Of a stretch of 64,000 nucleotides of DNA, positions 11,424 to 22,989 are shown in pieces. Within the stretch, counting starts at the first letter, position 1, and every line of letters begins with the position of its first letter. The DNA is taken from the NCBI GenBank assembly GCA_918807975.1, contig OU964934.1:6138001-6202000 (forward strand), given 5' to 3'. Below the pieces are notes generated by a model, which was not told the DNA's origin, ran no database searches, and saw nothing but the letters and a program-made list of their open reading frames with translations. This DNA comes from Aplidium turbinatum. Lineage: Eukaryota > Chordata > Ascidiacea > Aplousobranchia > Polyclinidae. The translations under genes were made by a program, and so were the position numbers.

Positions 11424-11636
11424 TATGCAAAGCGTTACGTTAGCGTCACATTGGGGGGGAGGGGGTTCAAGCAAAACGTTACGTAACGCTTTCGAGTACG
11501 GAATGGTAGTTTTTTGTGCTGAATTCGTACTGAAAAAGCGTTACATGGGGGAGGGGGGGATTGAAAAAAGCGTTACGTTGGCGTTGGAGGGGGAGTCAAA
11601 AATTCGGAAAAAAAGCGTTACGTAATATTTGAACGT
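11424..11636. repeat. interspersed AAAGCGTTACGT repeats with G-rich spacers
   Basis: The motif (A)nGCGTTACGT or a close variant occurs five times in about 200 bp, separated by GGGGGAGGGG-type runs. The block probably belongs to a repeat family with internal subrepeats. Confidence 0.7.
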
Positions 11637-11674
11637 TCCCATAGTAGTGGGGATGACCTGAGGACAATGTCAAC

Positions 11675-11830
11675 TTACATTATCTATTCAATTCAATTTA
11701 TTTCTTTTTGTCAATAACAAAACCAACAAAAGGAAAAGGTGGCAAAACCTTAATGGTTTAGGACGAGCATGAAAAGATCTAATTCTACAGCATATACATA
11801 GATAAATATAGTTAAGTACGGCCACCAAAC
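11675..11830 (-). mobile_element. possible 3' end of a non-LTR retroelement
   Basis: On the minus strand the left edge reads GAAATAAATTGAATTGAAT, a repeated short tail typical of LINE/SINE 3' ends. A similar plus-strand tail lies at 39800-39825. No coding part is visible. Confidence 0.35.
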
Positions 11831-13425
11831 CTGAGACTTTAAATAAGCAGATGAATTAGTTAAGAAACAGTCGTCTCCTCGTTCCTGAAACAACTGGAGA
11901 ACTTTCAACTACACATTGAAACCGACACTTTCTGTGTAACCTATTAAACTTATCAAGAGTTAAGATATAAGACGCTGGACATTCCAGCTCAAGAACTAGT
12001 TTTAGATTACAAACGTGGTCACGACTTATTGATTACAAGCGGCACGTAACAAACTAACACCGTAAATGGACGCAAAACTGTGTATATGTAGCCTAACGCA
12101 ATTGCAAGGGAACAGCCATCACGTGCTTTGTAAAATTCCAGTCCTGAGGGCTTGTGAGAGACGAAGGAAAAACCATAAACACAGGAGATAGGGCTTACAG
12201 TTCCAACAAAGCTACGCAAAGAGAACTTCACAAAACGACTCGCATTAAAGTCATACTAAAGGAAAAACCTGACTTGGCGATTTTCCACGTTCTTTGTGTT
12301 TAACATGCTACCATAAAACAATTTTGAAAAAAATTTGGCCCCATTGCGGTCTGATCACCATTTCACGCGTGCTTTTGTCTGAGCTTTCAAAACGGGAATG
12401 GGCTTGAGCAGCGAAGCGTACGATTATACAGTCTACGTCACCGGCGACTAGCAATCAGCTGATCGGGCAAGAGTTTTTACTGCGTGAGTTTCAAATGGCA
12501 GATCTTGTTCTTCAAACAGTAAATCAGCCTCTTTTACATAGATTTAACGTATTCAGGCCTTCAATCAATCTAAAAAAACAAGTTTTTGAAGGCAAATTCC
12601 ACAAAGGCATGTGAAACGATTTCAGCTAAGCAATTCAGAAGGCGTGGAGTAATCAGCATTTTTTACATGGATTCAACGTGTCCAGGCCTTGAATCAATGT
12701 AAAAATTCTTGGAACGTAACACCTCTGAACTTTCCAACCAACGCGCGAAAAGACTTTTGATATCGCTACAGCTACTGCTAGTCGCTGGTGACGTATTCTC
12801 AAGCAGTTTTTCCACTTCTTGGTTATTTTGCAAAAAAATAAAAAATAAATGAAACACTGGACTTTGCGCCTTGCCAGCGCCATTGAAAACAATTTTTTTT
12901 CATTAATTTTTTATAAAATGTATTCTTGAGTGTTCAGTTTACGCATTTTAATGCTTAATTCCCGTTTGAAATTTTCATTAAGTAGGCCTTTAAAGGCTGA
13001 TGTCAATGACCGCCATCTTCTCCACGCTGTAGTCCTTGACGCACAACAGCTCACACGCAGGGTCTCTGAGAGAAATTTTCATTAGGGGTACAAAGAGTCA
13101 TTCCAGGCCCCCTTCTCACTCCGGGCCCCCTCTGTTATGGGCAAAACGCGTGATGTTTGCTTAGGCGTGTTGCACACCATACAACTTTTTACTGCAGAAT
13201 AAAGGGATTCCACGAGGAACCAACAGACCGTGACGGGTTGAAGCTTGCACTGAAAGTTTGGACAAACTACAGCACTGCACACTGCACAGATTGTTCCGTT
13301 CATATTAAAACCAGTTTAACACGGTCATCTTTCTGATTTATGTTTAAGTCATGAACACAGAATAGGCTACATAACCACATTATTACCATAAAAACAATTA
13401 TTCAGCCAAATATGGTAACGCAAAA
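11831..13425. other. no gene; palindromic patches
   Basis: At 12535-12590 and 12660-12705, TTTTACAT(G/A)GATT(C/T)AACG is followed about 10 bp later by a partial inverse. The same pattern occurs at 54310-54360, suggesting a shared repeat. No coding region is supported. Confidence 0.4.
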
Positions 13426-15304
13426 CTAAAATAAAAGTTTGCAAGGAAGGTAAGCTACCATTTTTGCAGTCCAGAACATTATATCGAAGTGTATTCGCTC
13501 AATAAATAAAGACTTTGAAGTATAGACAACTAAGTCACACCAAGGGAAACCACTGAGGGCTATTTGCCCCTGAATTTGATAGAAGTAGTTGTGTGTACTT
13601 TTCAGTTTTAGTTCATCAACAACGAAATGGAGACAAAAGGCATCATTAAGAGCTGCCTCTTGTACACAGTTGTTTCTATATTTAAATTGACACTTCACTT
13701 CCAAGAGTCCAAAATTTTTCCCGGTTTCGTATTTGTCAAACACTTTTCCATCTGGGGAAGCTCCAAAAAAATTTAACCCAGGATTGACTATTAGGCCGCT
13801 GTCAAAAATCTCTACGTCTCTGTTTAGTTGTTTTTCCATCTCTTCGCAATATAACCGAACTGCATGCTTCTCCTTTGTCAAACCGTGGCGAACAGCTGGG
13901 ACGTGGTGTAGTATTGGTGATTTAAAAATTAATTTTAAAAAGGAAGTAGTCTTCCGCTTAATAATTTTTCCAAAATTTGAGGAGGTTAGTCGTCGTTTTC
14001 GGTTATTGTGCCATAAAACTGATTGAGACTGCGAAGTTGTTGCCTCCTCAAGAGCATGTAATAATAATAATCGTGTTTTTATTTGCGCCCATTGCGATAA
14101 CATACAGTACACTGCGATCACAGATGAAATACAACAGACGACAGAAAACAGCGAAGTGATATATTATAGTCTTCGAGTCAGCTGCTTCCTTTATTTTGGC
14201 TTGCCATTAAGTGTCTTTGCCGACACACAGCCGCGTGCTCTGGTGCGGTGTCGAATCCACGTCCTCTCGAACGTCGCGCAGACGTTCTCACTACTCGGCT
14301 AAGCAGCCGACGATGTGCTTCCTGTAAGCCCATGTACAAGCATGTCTTCATTTGATGCATCATGATGTTTCAAAAAACAGGGAAATGTTGCATTTGAAGC
14401 AGAGCATGCTGCAAAGGCTTCAATTTCGCTTTCAAGCAAGGGACGTTTAAGGTCATTGCATCTGGCATCGAATCTGCGTGATTTGATGGTGCTTTTCACC
14501 CTCCGTTTGGTTCGGCGGTCTTCGCTCTTGTAAAAATGTAATTTGTGACTGGTTCTGCGAAAAATCGCCTCTTGGTTTCTTGGTTTGTTGGTTTCTTGGT
14601 CGCCTCTTGGTTTGTGCCACTGTTGCTCTGTGCTGGTGCAGGATAAAGCTCCTGGGATCATTTCTACATCACGAATGTGAAAATGATGCATCCTGTGTAG
14701 CAATGCAGTAATGTGACTGCATCTACCACCAAGTCTGCAACACAAAGAAATGCAAATTAATACCAAACAAAAGTTTATGCACTGTAACAGAACAAAGTAT
14801 ATATAGCCTACTATGTAACCAAACGTGGTAGGCCTAGTTTTAGTTATCCATGTTAGTAGCATAAACTACTTCATATTACAGTAGGTAGGCTACATAAACC
14901 GCATATAGGCTTAGCTGTGATATCAAATGGCTTATGCTACAAGCAGCAGTAACAATAATATGGTTAATAAAACAATGATCCTCAAAAGTGTAAAAAGACC
15001 AGTTTGCAACTACATTACAATTTAATATCACCCATCCAAACTTTCACATGACATAGAAAGAAATATTTAGCATTATAGATTGCCTACAACCATTTACTTC
15101 ACCTGCCTTACAAGAGCAATTTGCTTTCTGTATTACTAGAGTCGATTGCTTCATCCGAAGTGTGAGTTCATGTTCTCTGACTTGGCCAACATTTTGCCTT
15201 GCAGATAAAACTTTGAGAATCTCCACGTTTAGTAAAAATTTTACGCAAATAATCATCAATGAAAAACTGGTAACCTCCTTTGAGAGATCTTGCAGATATT
15301 CCAT
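13426..15304 (-). pseudogene. decayed SWIM zinc finger plus YqaJ-type nuclease protein
   Basis: The minus strand carries three blocks in order. Block 1 (about 15304-15104) ends with NCSCKAG. Block 2 (about 14735-14500) continues GRCSHITALLHRM; together these form a SWIM zinc finger (CxC...CxH) split by an apparent intron. Block 3 (about 14121-13426) is a YqaJ-like exonuclease domain: SSNFGKI, then PGLNFFGASPDG, LLEVKCQFKYR and YFYQIQGQIAL, carrying the GxSPDG, ExK and QxQ motifs of this PD-(D/E)XK nuclease fold. Proteins pairing these domains are widespread in invertebrate genomes and often behave like mobile or domesticated DNA; their function is not known to me. A SINE sits between blocks 2 and 3. 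The unit looks broken, but the catalytic motifs are still readable. Confidence 0.7.
14187..14313 (-). mobile_element. tRNA-derived SINE inside the YqaJ unit
   Basis: On the minus strand it reads GGCTGCTTAGCCGAGTAGTG (A box), then GTGGATTCGACACC (B box), then GGCAAAGACACTTAATGGC. The last stretch is a body motif shared with the SINE at 39927. It ends near AAATAAAGGAAGC. Confidence 0.75.
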
Positions 15305-15561
15305 TCCAGTCTGATATTGATCTTATATCAAACGATGGTAAATGTTGTAGGCCTATTTAGATTATGACCAGTCATTCACTTCCATCGTGGATATTTAGCA
15401 TCGAAACAAATAACTTGACTGGTAACAGAGGGTTTTGCAATACAGTACTTGGTTTCCATGCAACGGTTCAAACTCTCAGTGCGCATTGAAGCGTAACATG
15501 GAATCCCTCTATTGGACATCTGTGCGCAATAATAGTATCAGGCTGCAATAAAAACTATTAT
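15305..15561. other. no gene recognised
   Basis: Short spacer between the YqaJ unit and a MITE. Nothing supported. Confidence 0.35.
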
Positions 15562-15799
15562 TTACCGGGATGCGTAACTACATCCGCTTTTCGTTCATCC
15601 GCAACATTAGAAGGGTAATTTTTTATTTTATTTACAAAATAATGTATTTTTTATGGGTTATATAAAAGATTGAAGTTGGTTTTGAAGTAATTTAAAGTTT
15701 TTAGTTGAAAGCAAGCCAGCAGCAAAGCGTGAAAAAATGTCAAATTGGCAATTTACCCTTCTAATGTTGGCGGAACAACGGAGTTGCGCGTCCCGGTAA
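15562..15799. mobile_element. 238-bp MITE with about 50-bp inverted ends
   Basis: The left end starts TTACCGGGATGCGTAACTAC and the right end finishes GTTGCGCGTCCCGGTAA. Both inner ends carry CAACATTAGAAGGGTAA or its inverse. The centre is AT-rich. No certain TSD was found. Confidence 0.75.
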
Positions 15800-16059
15800 T
15801 CTATTTAGTACTGAGTGTTTTATGCATCTGGTACAACATGTCAAGCTCTCTACCAAGGCTCAAACATAACATATTCTTAAAACATAATAAAATTAATCAT
15901 CTGACCAATAACCTTTCTCCATTAACTTTTGCATTCAGCACATGCCTAGCGGAGGTGAACGAAGTCACTTTTTTTTGACTCCGGCTGCGCTCCTGCTCCG
16001 AAATTCATTTTGAAGTCTAGCGGGTTGGGCTTTAAAAAAAAAAGATTTTTTCTTAACCC
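15800..16059. other. no gene recognised
   Basis: Holds a T-run with a short palindrome around GAAGTCAC...GACTCC near 15962-15985. Nothing else seen. Confidence 0.3.
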
Positions 16060-16210
16060 TGCTTTTGTTACACTATGCCCCCCCCCCCCCCCGGGCAGGA
16101 GAATAACCAACTTTTATGATTTAGTTTAGGGTGTTTTTAACAACATATTTTTGCACGTAAAGTATTAAATCACCACTTTATTGGGCCCCTAATTTGGATG
16201 GTCATATAGT
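16060..16210 (+). repeat. C-run repeat, copy left of the LINE
   Basis: A run of 15 or more C is followed by AATAACCAACTTTTATGATT, TTAGTTTAGG and a GGGCCCC-containing end. A diverged direct copy lies at 18355-18510, so the pair brackets the LINE. Confidence 0.6.
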
Positions 16211-16371
16211 TTTTGTTTGAATGCGAAACGTACATAAAACAAAGACGTGCAGTGTGCAACTGTGCATCCAATGAGAGAGTGCGAAAGACCGTAGCCCTGA
16301 AGGCGTTGAAGGTCGTCGAGTCTGAACTCTTTCTCATTCAAACAGTTATGCGAAAGATAGGATATGTCCAG

Positions 16372-18230
16372 AGCTTATCATGCACGCTGGTTATGTTCTA
16401 AAGTCCTGGTTATGCGATTTCCTGTCGTCCTGCCTGCGCCGCCTCAAGATTCCTAAAGTTTGGAGAAGATCTCTGGTCGTCGCGATCCCTAAGCCAAACA
16501 AACCACTAGACGATGCAAAGAGCTATCGCCCCATCTCCTTGCTCTGCATCCCTTTCAAGATCCTTGAGAGACTGATCTACGTTCGTGTCGAACCAATAAT
16601 TGACCCACTGCTTCCCAAAGAACAAGCTGGATTCCGACACGGGAGATCAACTGTAGACCAAGTCACACTACTAACTCAGGATATTGAGGAGAGTTTCTCG
16701 GCAAAAAAAGAAAGCGGGGGCTGTCTTTATCGACCTAACAGCAGCCTATGACACTGTTTGGCACCGTGGCCTAGTCTACAAACTACTCCGCCTACTCCCT
16801 GACAGGCACATGGTCAAAATGATCATGGAACTCATCCACAACAGGAGTTTTACCCTTACCACCGGAAGCGGAAAACCAAGTAGACTGCGGCGACTCAAAA
16901 ACGGTGTCCCACAGGGATCAGTCTTGGCTCCCCTCCTTTTCAATGTCTATATGCATGACCTATCATCAACAACATCTGACAAATATGCATATGCTGATGA
17001 CTTGGCCATCTTGCACTCTGCGAAAGACTGGCAATCATTAGAAATGACGTTGAGCCAAGACATGACGACCATATCTGGATACCTTTACAAATGGAAACTG
17101 AAGCTCAGCGAAAGTAAAACTGTGACGGCAGCCTTCCATTTCAACAACAGGGAGGCAAAACGTGACCTGAAAGTGACCGTTAACGGTAAAATTTTGCCGC
17201 CCTGCCCAGAACCTACATACCTTGGGATTACACTTGACAGGTCACTCACATACCGTCACCATTTACAGTCACTACGCAAAAAGCTGACATCTCGCGTCGC
17301 CCTGCTGAGACGTTTGGCAGGCACAACTTGGGGTGCAGGTGCTGACACCTTGCGCACTGCAACCCTGGCGTTGGTCCACTCCACTGCTGAATACTGCGCC
17401 CCTGCCTGGTGCCGCAGTGCCCACACCCGTCTCATCGACAGCCCAATCAACGACGCATTGCGAACTGTAACTGGATGCCTGCGCCCAACTCCAACAGAGT
17501 ATTTACCAATCCTCGCAGGCATCCAACCTGCTGAGCTTCGCCGAAAGGGAGCCGTTATACACTTGGCTCGCCGGGCGGGGGATCCTAACCACTTGCTTCA
17601 TGCAAAACTCAACATCCCACCTCAGGAAGCTCCCCGGCAATTAAAGTCAAGACACCCCTTTGTGCCAGCTGCTGTTGAATTACTACATCCATTCAGCGAT
17701 CATGCCATCAGCGCAGCACACTTCATGGAAGACAATTGGAATGCAGCGTGGTGTGCCACCGACACGAAACTACATCGCTTTATACCTCACCCGGTGGCGC
17801 GCCCCCCTGGTATGGACCTGCCTCGGCCGACTTGGGTCAAGCTCAACAGAATCCGAACTGGAGTCGGTCGCTTCCATTCCAACATGCACAAGTGGGGTTT
17901 GGCTCCCTCACCGGCCTGCGAATGCGGCGCAGAGGAACAAACTGCTGACCATGTCGTTCTCGAGTGTCCGATCTATAAGGCACCAAATGGAACGCATGGT
18001 ATAGCAACGCTGGACGAAGCTACACTCAACTGGCTCTCCATCACCTGCCCTGAAATTCGATTTGATCTAGTCTCGAACGAAAGAAGAAGAAGTTATGCGA
18101 AAGAAAGTATTGCGTTTTTAAATAGCAAATTGACACAAAAAAAGAAGAAGTAAGGACGAACAGAAAAAAAAACAAATACAGATACAGACGCAAGAAATAC
18201 GGTACAAAAAATAACAATAATAACAATGGA
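16372..18230 (+). mobile_element. 5'-truncated LINE (jockey/I-like) with reverse transcriptase
   Basis: The frame from about 16375 encodes RRLKIPKVWRRSLVVAIPKP and YRPISLL. The frame from about 16690 encodes FIDLTAAYDTVWHRGL, GVPQGSVLAPLLFNVYMHDL and the catalytic YADD (near 16987), then a thumb region and a C-terminal CECG...H...C knuckle near 17920. The two frames join at an A-run near 16701 through a single-base slip; otherwise the RT reads through to a stop near 18152. The endonuclease and ORF1 are absent. The 3' end has an ACAATAATAACAATGG-like tail near 18225, recalling the TAA repeats of I elements. The clade is a guess from motif style. Confidence 0.88.
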
Positions 18231-18308
18231 CATAAAGTCAGGTAATAGATGTCGCTTCTATAGCTCTTGAGTAGCCTATCAAAGATGTGTTTTTTGCACA
18301 TTTTACTG

Positions 18309-18345
18309 AACCATTTGTAGCCATTTGCGCGCAATGCATTCAATT
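18309..18345 (+). repeat. 37-bp direct repeat, copy 1
   Basis: The 37-bp ACCATTTGTAGCCATTTGCG...ATTCAATTA block recurs exactly at 18950-18986. It brackets about 600 bp that includes the second C-run repeat. Confidence 0.75.
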
Positions 18346-18354
18346 ATTTTTTTT

Positions 18355-18510
18355 GCTCTTTTTCTGCATTACGCCCCCCCCCCCCCGAGACTAAAGAATA
18401 ACAACTTTTATGCTTGAATTTAGTCGTTTAGGATGATTTTACCCAAACTCTTTTGCGCGTGAACTATAAAATCCCAAATTCGGGCCCCCCAACAGTCACA
18501 GTCATGAGCC
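18355..18510 (+). repeat. C-run repeat, copy right of the LINE
   Basis: A diverged direct copy of 16060-16210, with the same order of C-run, AATAACAACTTTTATG, TTTAGG and GGGCCCCC. Confidence 0.6.
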
Positions 18511-19234
18511 CTCAAGGGTACGCCGTACCCTCCGTACTCCCTTCTCATAGGCCTTGCTCACACGTCAATGTCTGCCTCCTAGGCGTCCTTTTTCTTGACA
18601 CATTGCGGCGCTTCAAAAAGATAACTTCGATATTTGCCAATGCAGTCGTGTAGCGACTGCTGGGAAAATACTACACGGCCCGACCAGGTTAAAATCACAC
18701 AGGACTTTCAATCCAAATCCAGTCAATGTTTATCAGCAATCAGTTCATCTATGCCGCATTCGACAAACTTTTCGGAGGTATGGCGGTAGGCAAGTTTCTC
18801 AAAAAAGTTTGTTTGAGGAGGAGGAAATAAAGGTAAAACCTGTATATAATTATGTTAAAAAAGAACAGATTGTATTGTAATTTTGACGTCTTACTTGTTG
18901 TATTTTCACTAGACTTCAATTTAACAAAAGACAGACTAAGATAAAACCATTTGTAGCCATTTGCGCGCAATGCATTCAATTAATTTTGCCATTTTAATAA
19001 AGAAGTTATTTTGCCATTTAAGATAAAGACTGGCAAAATAAGTCGAAGTAAAATGTTGTAGTCGATTGCGTTACAGTTAGTAGACTCACCTAAAGTGATA
19101 TAAAACGCCACACAATTTATACTAAGAAAAGAACGCAAGAGTGTAGCGGTGTAGCCTAACTGAGGTCACAGGTGAAGAGTAAGCTACAAAGCGCTGCTTT
19201 GATTCGAATGCCGTGCGAATAATCAAAAATGTTA
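18511..19234. other. no gene; second copy of the 37-bp repeat
   Basis: Contains the second 37-bp repeat at 18950-18986. Short minus-strand ORFs beginning MNALRANGYKWF arise from this repeat and are not genes. Confidence 0.5.
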
Positions 19235-19853
19235 CGTTTAACCAGTGGCGGCTGGTGAGTTCTAGAAATGGGGGTGCTGCGTGTTCACAAAACTTTGTGA
19301 AGACAGCGGAGAGAAATAAAAATGGCCATGGTTTTATTGAAATTGTCAATCACAATTAGTCATGTGAACAACGTTTAAAAGGCCAAATTAAAAAATGCCT
19401 AACAAAATTTTCGGGCAAAAGAACAACAAAAAAGGCCAAAAAACTGTCAAATTTAAAAAAAAATGCCAAATAGGATTTTTTCATGCCAAACAACAAAAAA
19501 ATCCCAAATTTGTGAAATTTGGCTTTAAAAATGCCAATCCGTTAACTCTGAATTGTGCTGTTTGTAACACAGCACAAGCGTTTGCTATTCCTTTGTATTG
19601 GCAATTCAAAAAAACATGCAGCTCTTTGATGTCGCAATCAAGTGTTTCTTTTATTATAACCTTGCGCAAAATATTCCACAGCACGCAGAGTTGCCAAATA
19701 TAATTTGAACAGTCAACAGTTCTGTAAATAGAGAACATAAACTACATTTTGGGCAAAAGAAACGCTAAGATATTTGAGAAACTTTTCGTGAAAACTTTTG
19801 TGGGAGTGCTGCAGCACCGCAGCACACACTAGCGAGCTGCCCCTGCGTTCAAC
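19235..19853. mobile_element. 603-bp non-autonomous hAT with 8-bp TSD
   Basis: The element at 19243-19845 starts CAGTGGCGGCTGGTGAG and ends AGCGAGCTGCCCCTG, an imperfect inverted end. The flanks are CGTTTAAC (19235-19242) and CGTTCAAC (19846-19853), one mismatch in 8. It encodes no transposase. Confidence 0.82.
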
Positions 19854-20044
19854 TAACGAAAGGCCTGAACATTATTTTTTGTAGAGATTTTTGTAAATTT
19901 TCTACTTTGATCTGGTGCATAAAAAGATAAAAGTGATCCCCGAAGTGATCCCATACTTGATTCAAGTATCGGGTATCAGAAGATAAAGGTCTCATTGTAC
20001 TAAGCCGTCGGCATTAGGCCAGTTCCTTTTTCTCGGCGGCCTTT

Positions 20045-20205
20045 CCTTCAATAGTTATGCCCATATAATTTATTACACCCTAGCGAATGGTGAGCGGTGT
20101 ATTTCAACAACCACCTAAGCTGAGAGTCGAACCATGTTTGCATTATTGGAAAGCCAACGCCTTATTCGTTGCACCATCTCACCACGCATACGCGGTCTGG
20201 TGCAT
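20045..20205 (-). mobile_element. tRNA-derived SINE
   Basis: On the minus strand it carries GTGGTGAGATGGTGCAACG (A-box-like) and CATGGTTCGACTCTC (B box), then a short body. The surrounding TATGCG-rich sequence is otherwise unremarkable. Confidence 0.6.
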
Positions 20206-20426
20206 TCGCAACAGAAATGTTCACCTGATTACTCATTAGATTTTGCAGAAGAGCATGGTCGAAATATTGTCCGGATCAAATTCGGATCTTCCATTTTGCG
20301 GAAAAGCAACATCAGGGCCGGATTCAAAAGTTTTTGGAAGAGAACAAGGTTCAAAACAGCGTATCTATGATATTATTTACTATCGTACCAAATGTTATTT
20401 TTTACATGACGTGAAAAAAGCTATAA

Positions 20427-21098
20427 TTTCGATGCAGGCGCGGATTTATGGGGGGGGACCAAGGGGCCCGGGCCCCCCCCGAAATTTTGTGAGAAATTGT
20501 TGAATGGTTTGATATGCTTTTAAACAGCTGATATTAGTCCCACAGCGGACTTACAACCTCCCCTTTGGCATGCGTGTGACGTCACGATATTGAGAATGAT
20601 GCTTTCAGTCTCCATGTCTCTAAAACAAAGTTTGCCTAGTTTTAAGCGAAACTGCATTAAAAGAGCGAGTTTTGCCAATACCAAACATTCAAACATCTCA
20701 GCCAGGAATTAGCAACAAGAAAACATAGAGACTTAGCTTTATTACCGAAAAAATGCCGAAGAAAACACGATCTTATCCTTTTGCTATGCCACCGGACAGC
20801 ACCATTTTACAGGAATATTTATACCCATATTTTTGTTGAAAATGCTCTCAGAATGCACCAAATTCAAAGTAATTTTTCAAAATTTTCTGGGGGAGGTCCC
20901 CCAGATCCCCCGCCGCTGGGTGTCGCCTTTGGCGAACACGCCGTCGGGCTTCGCCCGCCGGTCGTCGAAACCCCCCAAATTCCTGGCTGCGCCACTGATT
21001 GTTCATATCTGTTTTATCTTTTTCTTACTTTTTAATTCATTTTCAATTTTTCTGGCCCTCCCCAAAAAAAAAGTCCTAGATCCGCGCCTGTTTCGATG
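20427..21098. mobile_element. 656-bp hAT-type element with a second element nested inside
   Basis: The outer element at 20435-21090 starts CAGGCGCGGATTTATGGGGG and ends TAGATCCGCGCCTG. TTTCGATG flanks both sides (20427-20434, 21091-21098). Inside, up to 20998, lies a member of the GC-hairpin family also seen at 34227-34727, ending CCTGGCTGCGCCACTG. Its left boundary is unclear. Confidence 0.85.
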
Positions 21099-21957
21099 TG
21101 CACCCAGTTCTGAATGGCATTGACATGTCATTTGGAATAAATTCTAAGGTTGTGCATCAGGGTTGCCAGGCGGAAAAAAGTTTAACTGCAAAAATTGTGT
21201 TGCAAATTGGCTTTGAACTTGATTGGATCTGGTAAATTTGCAAAATCATCTGATCAGAACTGCATCGGATGCTGTGCTTGTCGGAAAGGTAGATCCTAAC
21301 ATCCCTGCCACTCAACATCACCTGTCCCAAACAGACATGCTTGAGCGCTTGACTTCATGCACGAATGACGGATCTTGTGACCATGTCCATAGATAGACTC
21401 AGAAGCTGTTTAATTACTGTGTGAGTGTATGTTGTGAAAAGTGAAGATAACGTCTGATTTTCAATTGTTTTTCTTAAGGACGTGGCTAGGTTCACAGAAC
21501 TACTCTTACCAGATATGAAATTTAGGAATATCTAAAGAAGGGGATGCAAAGGTTTTTATTATATATATACGTCTGGGTCTGACAATTGAAGGGCTTTTGT
21601 TTATCGTAAAATGACAATTGACACCATTAGGAGTTTAATAAATCTTATGATAACCTGCATTGTGTTATTAGCATCAGGCCTGGATATTCACTGCATGCTC
21701 ATGGTTACTTGTTAATTCAACTTTCCATATATGGCACGTGCTTTACATCTAGCCTATTGCAAAGGTTTTGTTAAGAAAAACAGCTTACTAGTAACTTTTC
21801 AATTGTCTTTGCAAACAAGTATTCTTTAAACATGCTCTACATAACATTTGCTAACTGTCTTCAGTAGCTGACTACAAACTATTGCCTTGGCAGTGTTGCG
21901 AGAATAAGGCAACTGTTGTGAGCCTTCATATCCCCTTTAGATATCCCTGATGGAATT
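21099..21957. other. no gene recognised
   Basis: AT-rich unique sequence with a short TA run near 21565. Nothing supported. Confidence 0.4.
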
Positions 21958-22115
21958 GGGTGCAACCTATTTCATCCCCTGAACACTTCATCCCCAATTT
22001 CATCCCCTAAAAAGATCGAGAAAAAATACAATAGAGCCGAAGTCGCTGACCGGAGTTGCCGCAAACATTTCAAAATCTCTCTCGATCTTTTCAAGGGACA
22101 AAATAGGTTGCATCC
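21958..22115. mobile_element. short member of the GGGTGCAACC fold-back family
   Basis: It starts GGGTGCAACCTATTTCATCC and ends AAATAGGTTGCATCC. Inside is GCCGAAGTCGCTGACCGGAG, the internal motif of this family. Relatives lie at 48010-48106 and 48361-50026. Confidence 0.8.
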
Positions 22116-22260
22116 TTATTGAGGGTTGGGGTTAGAAATGTTTCTACTTCTAACCCAGGTTTAGGAATTAGGTTAGGGGTAGGATTCTAAATAAGGATTT
22201 AACCTATTGGTTAGGGTCAGGGTTAGAAATGTTTCTATTTCTAACCCAAAAACTTGTAAT
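22116..22260. repeat. degenerate TTAGGG-like block
   Basis: GGTTAGGG, GGTTAGAAATG and TTCTAACCC variants repeat in both directions. It looks like decayed telomere-type or minisatellite sequence. A similar block lies within 49180-49500. Confidence 0.5.
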
Positions 22261-22989
22261 TTGAGACATTTTAAAGTCCCTGGCAGAGAACAAAACCCTA
22301 ACTAAAAATCAGGGATTGCTTACATTTATAGCACTGAAGATGAAGACAGTACAGTTTTTGAAACGTTTGCTTTCTAAACATGAGTTTAGTAGCCTACCAT
22401 CTACATTTTTGGGTCTATTTTTTTATTAGAATATGTCATAAATTCATAACAAACCGGAGGCACTTTCATGCAAGCTAAAGCCAGAACGCTGGCTTTTCAA
22501 TTCTAGCCACCAATATGAAATCACTTATATATATGTTTCTCGGCTAATGGCTAGTGTGGAAGCTACACCGTTATGGTTAGCGAATTGCAACTGCTCGCTG
22601 TACTAGTGAGTGCTCAGCCTTGTGCTGATAACCAGGAAGAACGCTAGATTTTCTTCACAATGAAATCACTTAGCCTACTTGCAATAATCAAACCACATCA
22701 GCTTAAAAAACAAGTAATCCTTCACAACACTAAATCAATGAATAGATTATATTTACACTGCAAAAGTTACACAAGTTCCAAACAAAGTAGATTTCATATA
22801 TGCAGTTAGTACTGTGCTTGAAGTTCTGTTGTAGCTCAGGCAATAGTTTTCAATGTGGCTTGTAATAGTCTATTGATATGTACTGGAAACTGGTTTAATT
22901 TATATTCTTGTATTGACACTTACCGTACTTAAAGCAATGCAATATTTATTATTAAGACAATAAAAACCAAATAAGTTGTTTTGAACACA
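22261..22989. other. spacer upstream of FIS1
   Basis: AT-rich sequence presumed to hold the FIS1 promoter. No TATA box or clear acceptor site was found near the ATG. A CTGAAGATG...GAAACGT motif sits at 22336-22368. Confidence 0.4.

Noticed and set aside
16080-16094. CRISPR-like or regulatory meaning of long C and G runs
   Set aside because: Homopolymer runs recur in several transposon families here and vary in length; slippage explains them.
17256-17948. ORFs on other frames inside the LINE
   Set aside because: Shadows of the reverse transcriptase frame.
22116-22260. A true interstitial telomere
   Set aside because: TTAGGG-like units are few, irregular and in both directions; more likely part of a repeat family.
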